Shown: positions 7,727 to 15,013 of the stretch, in pieces | Layout of the letters: each line of letters starts with the position of its first letter | Numbering within the stretch: the stretch's first letter is position 1 | From: Marivirga salinae | Lineage (GTDB): Bacteria; Bacteroidota; Bacteroidia; Cytophagales; Cyclobacteriaceae | NCBI RefSeq assembly: GCF_030503855.1 | Contig: NZ_CP129971.1 | Coordinates: forward strand, 3,596,001-3,660,000 | DNA: 64,000 nt | Direction of reading: 5' to 3' | Program-made: the position numbers and the translations under genes | Notes under the pieces: generated by a model | Databases searched by the model: none | What the model was told of the DNA's origin: nothing | Seen by the model: only the letters and a program-made list of their open reading frames with translations

Positions 7727-10700
7727 TTGCAAAAAAAATATCTACATAATGGTAAATCCTTCATAAACAGAAAGACGGCTGTCTTCCTATCAATTGTATT
7801 TTTATTGTTTTTAAATTCATCAATAGGTAAAAGTCAATCGTATTTCACCCCCCTGATGCAACATTATTCGGCTAAAGATTATAAAGCAGGGATATCAAAT
7901 TGGGATATGGCTTCATCCAATGATGGTCTATTATACTTCTCCAATTTAAATGGGATACTACAATTTGATGGAAAGGAATGGCAATTTATTAAGATAAAAG
8001 GTGGAAAGATTTCGCGTGCCATACATAAAGATTATCATGGAAGAATATTTGTAGGAAGTACTGATGAATTTGGATATTTGAATATTGACAGCACAGGAAC
8101 CACATATTTTCAATCGTTAAGTGACCAACTAAATCTTGACAGAATTGGATCTGTTTTTCAAATTTTAAGTATTAAAAATGATATATATTTCATCACCTTA
8201 AAATACCTTATCCGATTTAACCAAGATGGATTTAAGCATTGGAAATTAAACAGAGGATCTGGAGGATTTATATATCAAAATAATTTATACATCAAGGATG
8301 TAAATCAAGTTTTATTAAAGCTTAAAAATGATAGCTTAATCAATATAAACGGAAGCAATAAAACCCCATCATTAATAAGAAGTAATATTGTTAATGGATT
8401 TGATGCAGATGAAAAATACATTATTGGGAAAAGCCAAAACAAAGGCTATATTTTCAGAAACGATTCAATAATAGAAACTCAACAGCAGTATCCATTTGGA
8501 AATTCATTTCTTTCTCTAAGTAAAAGTAATTCAGTTAAAAATTCCATTTGGGCTTCCACATTAAATAAAGGCATTTTCAATTTTAATATAGGAGATACCG
8601 TCTTTAATAAAATCAATATTGAAAAAGGCTTACCTACCAATATTACCTTCAATATCTACTCTGATAATCATAATGGGGTTTGGGCATTGCATCAAGAAGG
8701 AATCACGAGAATTCAAGCATCAAAAAATTTAATGCTTTGGGGTAAAGATTTAGGTTTTGACGCTATAATTACGAAAATACTAAATTGTAATAATCAAATT
8801 TTCCTACCCTCATTTGATGGATTGTTCACTTTAAATAAAGATAAAAAAATACACCTAACTTATAATCCAAAAGACAGGCTTTTTAATGTTTTTAACTATA
8901 AAGATATTATAATCATCACAGGAGATAAAGGACTTTATAAGTATAAAAATTCTGAAAATATTAAGACAATCCCTATTGCTGGAGGAACTAATGAATTTCT
9001 CTCTAATAATAAGTTATTTATCACCACAGCCAGAAATGGCATAATTCAATATTCACCTGATTCTGATCAAACTCAAGAATATATATCAGAAATCAGTGGT
9101 TTTTGTAACAGTATTTTAAGTTTAGATTCCAAACATTGGCTCAGCTATAAATCGGAGGGTATTTATTTAATTGATGAAAATAATGGTAATCCTAAATGGA
9201 AGTTCTTTAACCAAAATCATGGTTTGCCTGATGTTAATGCCATCAATATTTTAAAGTCTGTTGAAGGTGAAATCCTTTTCACCACCTCAAAAGGGTTTTA
9301 TACCCTAAATAAAAACCCCAAAGCTGATTCCAGCAATCTATTTATTCCCCATTCAAAAATCACGGATGAAAAGCTGAATATCAACAATATAGACCAGGAT
9401 CAAAACGGTAATTATTGGTTGACCATAACCGAAGAATCTCAGAGGCAATTGGTTATAAAATTTGAAAGAAAGGATGATGGTAGTTACGAAAAAATAGAGC
9501 GGTCTCTAAAAGCTATCCCAAATCAAAATTTCACTAGCATTTATGTGGATCAATTAGAAGATAGTATAGTTTGGATAGCGGGAAATGAAGGTTTATACCG
9601 ATTTGATGAGAAAGAGAATGTAGACTTAGATATCCCATTCAAGACCTTTATAAAGAAAGTGAGCCTAAATGACTCCATATTATCACAAGGATTATATAAA
9701 GAATTTAGGTCTTCGGATAGCATTCCAACCTTAATAATTGATCAACCTAATGCATCTGTTCCTAAAATTAAATTTTCGGATAATAATATAAAATTTGAAT
9801 TTAGTGCGCTTTTTTATGAGCAGCCGGAAAGAAATCAATATTCCATCTACCTTCAAGGTTTTGATAAGGAATGGTCAGCTTGGTCAAGTATGAACCATAA
9901 GGAATACACCAACTTGCCAGCAGGTAAGTATCAATTTAAAGTGAAATCAAAAAATTTATACGATACAGAAGGGAAAACAGCTATTTACAAATTTGTAATT
10001 TTACCTCCTTGGTATCAGACTACTTGGGCTTACTTTTTCTTTAGCATCATAATCGTCACTATTATCTGGCTTTTGATGTTAGCCTATACTTATAGAGTTC
10101 GACAACAAAGAAAACGCCTTAAACTGATAGTGGCTGACCGTACCTACGAAGTAATGCAGCAGAAAAGGGTTATTGAAAAGCAATTGCTTAAAATGTCAAA
10201 TCTGAATGAGGAAATTAGCCAACAGCGAGATGATATTTTAGAAAAAAATCAAGAGCTAGAAAGCTCACAAGAGGAGGTTTTATCTATCAATAACAAACTC
10301 CAAGAACTTAATCAGGCTTTAGAAGCAAGGGTGGAAAAAAGAACGGCAAAGATTAAAGATACCATTCAAAAACTACAGCAAACCAATAAAGATTTAGATA
10401 CATTCACTTATAAAACATCGCATGATTTAAAAGGCCCTATCAGTAGAATTAAAGGAATTTTAGCTTTAGCTCGCTTTGAAAATCCGGAAGCCAAAACTGA
10501 TAAGTATTTGGACTTGATTGAAAAAACGACCAAAGAGATGGATATCCTATTGAGTAAACTAACTCAAGTACATAATATCTATAACTCCAAAGTTGAATAT
10601 AATGCCATTGATATTCCAACTATCTTCAAAGAGGTAATGGAAAAGATCAGTCCGTTAGTAGAGCAATCTAAATTCAAATTTCAATTTGATTTGAAGAATG

Positions 10701-11062
10701 AAAATGAATTGAAAACGGATGAAAAAATGCTAGAGTTGATTTTACTCAACCTGCTAGAAAATGCGCTGATCTATGCCGATGATAAAAAACCACAACAAGA
10801 GATAAAGCTTAGTACCCTTAAAAAAGAAAACATCTTTTCCCTCTCTATTGAAGATAATGGTGTGGGGATTCCTGAAAAACAGCTCCCTAGAATATTTGAA
10901 ATGTTCTTCAGAGGTTCGGAAAAATCAATCGGAAACGGACTTGGATTGTATTTGGTTAAGGTTGCCGTTGAGAAGATTGGGGGTACGCTTAAAGTCGAAA
11001 CTAAAGAATTTGAATTTACCAGGTTTACTATTGAGTTTCCTTTGAAGGGGTGGAAAGTTTGA
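7727..11062 (+). CDS. Beta-propeller / Y_Y_Y sensor histidine kinase
   Basis: This is a 1111-residue membrane sensor. The order is a signal peptide (to about 37), a periplasmic Reg_prop beta-propeller (about 45-670), a Y_Y_Y domain (about 689-745), one membrane helix (about 764-790), a long coiled coil (about 800-890), HisKA with phospho-acceptor His899 in TSHDLKGPISRI, and HATPase_c with N-box LLNLLENALIYAD (about 1005-1018), G1 DNGVGIP (about 1042) and G2 GNGLGLYLV (about 1069). Unlike the hybrid two-component systems that control polysaccharide utilisation, it has no receiver or AraC domain, and no regulator gene is adjacent. The start is a TTG at 7727, because no ATG lies in frame before the propeller. 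Confidence 0.9.
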   Translation: MQKKYLHNGKSFINRKTAVFLSIVFLLFLNSSIGKSQSYFTPLMQHYSAKDYKAGISNWDMASSNDGLLYFSNLNGILQFDGKEWQFIKIKGGKISRAIHKDYHGRIFVGSTDEFGYLNIDSTGTTYFQSLSDQLNLDRIGSVFQILSIKNDIYFITLKYLIRFNQDGFKHWKLNRGSGGFIYQNNLYIKDVNQVLLKLKNDSLININGSNKTPSLIRSNIVNGFDADEKYIIGKSQNKGYIFRNDSIIETQQQYPFGNSFLSLSKSNSVKNSIWASTLNKGIFNFNIGDTVFNKINIEKGLPTNITFNIYSDNHNGVWALHQEGITRIQASKNLMLWGKDLGFDAIITKILNCNNQIFLPSFDGLFTLNKDKKIHLTYNPKDRLFNVFNYKDIIIITGDKGLYKYKNSENIKTIPIAGGTNEFLSNNKLFITTARNGIIQYSPDSDQTQEYISEISGFCNSILSLDSKHWLSYKSEGIYLIDENNGNPKWKFFNQNHGLPDVNAINILKSVEGEILFTTSKGFYTLNKNPKADSSNLFIPHSKITDEKLNINNIDQDQNGNYWLTITEESQRQLVIKFERKDDGSYEKIERSLKAIPNQNFTSIYVDQLEDSIVWIAGNEGLYRFDEKENVDLDIPFKTFIKKVSLNDSILSQGLYKEFRSSDSIPTLIIDQPNASVPKIKFSDNNIKFEFSALFYEQPERNQYSIYLQGFDKEWSAWSSMNHKEYTNLPAGKYQFKVKSKNLYDTEGKTAIYKFVILPPWYQTTWAYFFFSIIIVTIIWLLMLAYTYRVRQQRKRLKLIVADRTYEVMQQKRVIEKQLLKMSNLNEEISQQRDDILEKNQELESSQEEVLSINNKLQELNQALEARVEKRTAKIKDTIQKLQQTNKDLDTFTYKTSHDLKGPISRIKGILALARFENPEAKTDKYLDLIEKTTKEMDILLSKLTQVHNIYNSKVEYNAIDIPTIFKEVMEKISPLVEQSKFKFQFDLKNENELKTDEKMLELILLNLLENALIYADDKKPQQEIKLSTLKKENIFSLSIEDNGVGIPEKQLPRIFEMFFRGSEKSIGNGLGLYLVKVAVEKIGGTLKVETKEFEFTRFTIEFPLKGWKV

Positions 11063-11124
11063 AGTTAGAAGTGGGAAGTTGGATGAAACAATTCTTACCT
11101 ATAAACTAATCAATTCAATCTGTG

Positions 11125-11291
11125 CGTCATCCCTGCGGAGGAAGGGATCTATTGATTTTAACCTTTGGTTAAAATATTAAGAAAGCAGGCTACCAATCTA
11201 ACTAATTGAGTAATCAATATCCATTACAGCAAAAAAAAATATTAAAACGTAGTTTTAATAAGAAAAGATCCCTGCCTTCGCAGGGATGACG
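11125..11291. repeat. MITE-like intergenic inverted repeat with CGTCATCCCTGCGG ends
   Basis: A 26-bp arm at 11125-11150 beginning CGTCATCCCTGCGG is matched, as a reverse complement with two mismatches, at 11266-11291 ending CGCAGGGATGACG. Inside are smaller hairpins, TTTTAACC/GGTTAAAA near 11157 and ATTAAAAC/GTTTTAAT near 11241. It occupies most of the gap 11063-11403 and encodes nothing. The ends resemble the CGTCATCCCTGCGAAGG intergenic repeats common in many bacteria. Confidence 0.65.
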
Positions 11292-11403
11292 ATCTGTTCT
11301 GGCTTCATTTATTAAATTATAACCGGAGTATTATTGAAGATAGAAGTATAAAGTGTTAGAATTACGAATAGTGGGAAACCAATAATCTATTAAAATTATA
11401 AAC

Positions 11404-11847
11404 TCACCCCTTCTTCTTAGCTATTAACTTTTTTTCTCTGTCTAGTAGTCCTTTGAGGGTCTGTCCTTTAAAAATTTTAACGGTTTCATTACGAACTTTT
11501 AAAAATGCTTCTCTTATAGAGCAGGTCTCTTCATCCTTGCATTCTTCACATCTTTCATAAAATTTGAAGGTAACACAAGGAAGTAAAGCAATAGCCCCAT
11601 CAAATAATCTCAAAATTTCAGCTAGATTAACCTCTTCTGGATCTTTGCGAAGGTAATAACCTCCACCTTTTCCTTTTTTACTGCCTAAAATACCGTCATT
11701 TTTTAAATCAAGGAGTATAGCTTCCAAAAATTTTTGAGGGATGTTTTCTTCCTCCGCAATGGTACTTATTAATGTGGGCCCTTCTCCGTATTTTCTGCCC
11801 AAGTGGACTAATGCATTAATGGCGTATTTTGACTTTTTGGAAATCAT
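11404..11847 (-). CDS. Rrf2-family transcriptional regulator with cysteine cluster
   Basis: This is a 147-residue protein. The N-terminal winged helix (ISKKSKYAINALVHLGRKYG) and wing (GSKKGKGGGYYLRKDP) are typical of Rrf2/IscR/NsrR proteins. Cys91, Cys100, Cys103 and Cys109 lie where family members bind an iron-sulfur cluster, so it may sense iron-sulfur status, oxygen or nitric oxide. It is the last gene of a leftward run with a dihaem cytochrome, a DUF5777 barrel and a haem-motif lipoprotein, which suggests it controls that respiratory or electron-transfer set. The gap to the cytochrome gene is 65 bp. Confidence 0.88.
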   Translation of the reverse strand: MISKKSKYAINALVHLGRKYGEGPTLISTIAEEENIPQKFLEAILLDLKNDGILGSKKGKGGGYYLRKDPEEVNLAEILRLFDGAIALLPCVTFKFYERCEECKDEETCSIREAFLKVRNETVKIFKGQTLKGLLDREKKLIAKKKG

Positions 11848-11912
11848 ATTGGCAAATATACGCTTTGAAAGGGATTTTTAAGGGTAAATTCTTAAAAAGT
11901 ATAGGAGGTATT

Positions 11913-12935
11913 TTATTTCAAATTCGATTCAATATAGGCACGCAAATCTTCCACTTGCTGATGACTCATTTTTTCCAAAGTATAATTAGGCATATATTCT
12001 TTATGGCCTAATTCAGAATAAGATCCATTTCTTATAATTTCGTAAATCGACTTTTTGCTATTCTCTGGCATATGTTTTTTAAGCCACTTAAAAGTCAGTA
12101 TTGAATTATCTAAAACTAAATCACTTTCGCCATAAGCATGATGGCAATGCTGACAGCCCAGCTCATAAATAGCCTTTCCGTATTGAGGTCTACCTTCAAA
12201 TGGATACCCCTTCTCTTTACTTTCAGGTAAATCCGCAAATGTTGCAGGCGATTTTGTTAAATAATGAGATTTAATAAATGCTATCGCACTATCATTATCA
12301 GATTCTGCTAAGGTATTGATATGGTCAATTTCTTTTTCACTCAAATCTAAATCCTCCACCTTCATTTGAAGGCTCCATAAATATGAGAGAATACTTTTCA
12401 TCTCCCAATCTTCAAGTTCTCTTCCTTGAGAACACACAGTAGCACATAAATTGATACTTTCTTTTAAACTTCCTGAAGCTTTTTCTACCAAACTGCCATA
12501 CTTCAAGACGTAGTCATCATTATACCATGACTCCTTATTAACCGCACCCCAGAAAGTAGTGCCTTGTAAATAAGGGAGCTCATTTTTCATAGCATATTCC
12601 AATCGAGCATCCTGATCAACCAAAGTCAAATCAGGATCTTCTCTTTCTACATTATGGCAGCTGGTGCAGGTATAAAACTTACTGATCGCATTTGAAGCAA
12701 ATCCATCAGGTGGTGTAGTTTTACCTACATGAATTAAATCATATCCTCTTTTAATATCCATCGAATCAGGATTCTCTATATAATGCTCAGGATATTCTTG
12801 CCCTAAAGACTTCAATACCTCTACCAGATTTTGCTGAGGTTTTATTTCCTGATTACTCAAAGGAGTAAAAGAAAATATCAAAATCAACAAACTTAAAGAT
12901 GATATGCCCCAATATTTATATTTCAATTTATACAT
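11913..12935 (-). CDS. Dihaem c-type cytochrome
   Basis: This is a 340-residue exported protein with an N-terminal membrane anchor or signal (about residues 8-24). Two c-type haem motifs are seen: CTSCH at 90-94 and CQHCH at 261-265. Each lies in a separate cytochrome domain. Candidate Met axial ligands lie downstream (MPNYT near the C-terminus for the second). A Cys164/Cys168 pair between them lacks a following His and is not a haem site. It probably shuttles electrons in the periplasm. It lies 9 bp after the DUF5777 gene and is clearly co-transcribed with it. Confidence 0.85.
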   Translation of the reverse strand: MYKLKYKYWGISSLSLLILIFSFTPLSNQEIKPQQNLVEVLKSLGQEYPEHYIENPDSMDIKRGYDLIHVGKTTPPDGFASNAISKFYTCTSCHNVEREDPDLTLVDQDARLEYAMKNELPYLQGTTFWGAVNKESWYNDDYVLKYGSLVEKASGSLKESINLCATVCSQGRELEDWEMKSILSYLWSLQMKVEDLDLSEKEIDHINTLAESDNDSAIAFIKSHYLTKSPATFADLPESKEKGYPFEGRPQYGKAIYELGCQHCHHAYGESDLVLDNSILTFKWLKKHMPENSKKSIYEIIRNGSYSELGHKEYMPNYTLEKMSHQQVEDLRAYIESNLK

Positions 12936-12944
12936 CTGAAAAAT

Positions 12945-13775
12945 TTATTTTCTTGCCCCAATTTTAAAATCCCTTGTGATATTGAATCCAAAATGAATAT
13001 CTCCGTTTTCAATTCTTCCTGTCGTTTCTGCAACATATAAAGGTGCAATCATTCCTAAAGAATTCGTAAAATTCAATTGGAAAATATGCCCCTTCGTTTC
13101 TAATTCAATTCCCAAACCGGCTGAAGACTGATACTGACTAGCTAACTGATCAGGCAGATTGAAATAATACTCCAAGTTAAAAGCTAAAACTTTGGTGACT
13201 TGAATTCTACTTGCAGTTCCAATGCTATAAATATCATTATTGCTTTCTAAATCCAAGACAAAATTACGGTGGACGTAAGTCGGCATAATTTGAAAACTTA
13301 TAAATTCATTAAATTTTCTCGCTACCAGCAATTGGTGTACGAAAGTTAAATTATTGGTAAAGTTTAAATCTTCAGTTTGAGGAGTTTGAATTGTTCTAAC
13401 AGCGGCATTGGTATAATAAACCAAAGAGATTGGACTTCCCCCCTCCTTCTTTTGTTGTAGGAATCTATATTTTAAATAAAAATCATAATGCTTTTGCAAT
13501 GAGCTTCGTCCAAATCCGACATTCATATTATCAGTAAAAGCATAATCCAAACCAATTCTAATTGTGGAATTATCCAAACCCCAGAGTTGCTGTACTCCAG
13601 AACTTATAGCACCAAATCTATGAGAAATGATAAACTTCATCATACCCTTTGGCAGAACTTCAGTAGAATGTCCGTTTACTACGCGAGTATCTCTAAATAC
13701 TTTTTCTCTATCTTCTTGAGCATATAAATTGAATACCCAAAATTGTACAATTAAAATTACTAGTATTTTTTTCAT
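12945..13775 (-). CDS. DUF5777-family beta-barrel protein
   Basis: This is a 276-residue protein with a signal peptide (to about residue 19) and alternating hydrophobic beta-strands throughout. It opens with VNGHSTEVLPKGMMKFIISH and FGAISSGVQQLWGLDN, the N-terminal signature I associate with DUF5777. It is predicted to be an outer-membrane barrel. Members are often found beside cytochromes and other periplasmic redox proteins, as here. It is separated by 4 bp from the upstream lipoprotein gene and 9 bp from the downstream cytochrome gene. Its precise role is unknown. Confidence 0.85.
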   Translation of the reverse strand: MKKILVILIVQFWVFNLYAQEDREKVFRDTRVVNGHSTEVLPKGMMKFIISHRFGAISSGVQQLWGLDNSTIRIGLDYAFTDNMNVGFGRSSLQKHYDFYLKYRFLQQKKEGGSPISLVYYTNAAVRTIQTPQTEDLNFTNNLTFVHQLLVARKFNEFISFQIMPTYVHRNFVLDLESNNDIYSIGTASRIQVTKVLAFNLEYYFNLPDQLASQYQSSAGLGIELETKGHIFQLNFTNSLGMIAPLYVAETTGRIENGDIHFGFNITRDFKIGARK

Positions 13776-13779
13776 AATA

Positions 13780-14583
13780 TTAATTTTCTAAAGCCCCACC
13801 ATCAACCCAACAAGCAATTGCTTGAATTTCCTCTTCTGTTAAATCTGGTCTGCCAGCTGGTGGCATGGTTCCGCTTCCTGTTCTGTTTTTAATTCTTGAA
13901 GCATTTTGAATAATATTTTCATCTATAGTGAAATTAGGTGATTGAGTTCCATTATGACATCCATTCACTGCGCAATTTGTAGCAATTATAGGTTTAACAT
14001 CATCTGAAAAACTGATGTTGGTACTAATTTCTATACCTGATAATTCAGCTTCACAACCGTTAGCATCACGTGCTAAAATAGTGTATTCACCACTTGATAA
14101 GCCTGTAAACTCAGGAGTACCTTGAGGTTCAGCACCATTAATTAAATATTCTATAGGCTCAACTCCATCTTCTTGGCTTATTAAAATAGTACCTGTATTG
14201 TCACCACATTCAGATTCACTTTTTTCAATTAACGAAATTTGAATGCCATCTTCATTTTCAATGCTTACTTCAATTGGTTCGCTGACACATTGTGTGTTTT
14301 GATCAATTGCTTGAACAGTATAATTTCCAGCTCCTAATTCTGTAAACACATTATTTTCAGCAAAATCACCATCATTTAATCGATATAAGTATTGATCAGT
14401 ACCATTTACACTGGCAACAATTTCACCTGAAGAAGTGGCACAAGCAGTATTTTGAACTGATTCAACTACAAGCTCGAATGATTCACACTCGATTTCAGGT
14501 TGTGCAATTCTTTCATATTCACAACCATAAATAAAGATCAGCAGTGATGAAATGATGAGTATTATATTAGATTTTTTATTCAT
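13780..14583 (-). CDS. Lipoprotein with adhesin-like repeats and a CX4CH haem motif
   Basis: This is a 267-residue lipoprotein (lipobox FIYGC, Cys21). Two SprB-type beta repeats (about 35-105 and 110-185, each ending in GxYTVxAxDxNxC) precede a small C-terminal cytochrome-like domain. That domain has CAVNGCHNG at 204-212, spacing CX4CH rather than CXXCH, and GTMPPAGRPDLT, whose Met240 is a candidate axial ligand. This resembles the surface-exposed cytochrome domains of Bacteroidota lipoproteins. It is first in the operon with DUF5777, dihaem cytochrome and Rrf2. Haem attachment is inferred from the motif only. Confidence 0.75.
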   Translation of the reverse strand: MNKKSNIILIISSLLIFIYGCEYERIAQPEIECESFELVVESVQNTACATSSGEIVASVNGTDQYLYRLNDGDFAENNVFTELGAGNYTVQAIDQNTQCVSEPIEVSIENEDGIQISLIEKSESECGDNTGTILISQEDGVEPIEYLINGAEPQGTPEFTGLSSGEYTILARDANGCEAELSGIEISTNISFSDDVKPIIATNCAVNGCHNGTQSPNFTIDENIIQNASRIKNRTGSGTMPPAGRPDLTEEEIQAIACWVDGGALEN

Positions 14584-15013
14584 AGAAATTTATTTCAGAT
14601 TAATCATAATCTACCTACGCATTTACTTATTGAATTGGATTAATAAAATAACTAGTCATACAATATCCTTTAGTTAATCATTTTTTATGCCTCACCCTTC
14701 TTCTCATCCAAAGGCAGGCCAGCCTTTGGATGAGAAGAAGGCCTTACCTAAACGACATTGACTAGTCAATATATAAAAGAATTTGTTCTGAAAATAATTA
14801 TAAACATATAAATAAAATATAACTCGAATAACAGCCTCTCCCTTATTACTAAATTTTTAAAACATTTTGATCAAACATAATATTCTAATAACCATGAACT
14901 TAAATAGCTATATTAAATGTAGTTTGATAATAATCTGAAAGAAATTCATACTTCATGAAATCTGGATTTCAATAAGGTGCGTAAATCAATTCGAAATCAA
15001 AAACATAAAAACG
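14584..15013. other. Gene-free divergent promoter region
   Basis: This 430-bp gap lies between divergent genes. Apart from the long hairpin listed separately and two copies of ACTAGTCA on either side of it (about 14651 and 14761), it is AT-rich. No open frame or clear TAnnTTTG promoter was found by eye. Confidence 0.5.
14696..14741. repeat. Perfect 20-bp-stem hairpin
   Basis: CCTTCTTCTCATCCAAAGGC at 14696-14715 is followed by a 6-nt loop and its exact reverse complement at 14722-14741. The core CCAAAGGCAGGCCAGCC is related to elements near 30150 and 30402. There is no T-run, so it is an interspersed palindrome rather than a terminator. Confidence 0.7.
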
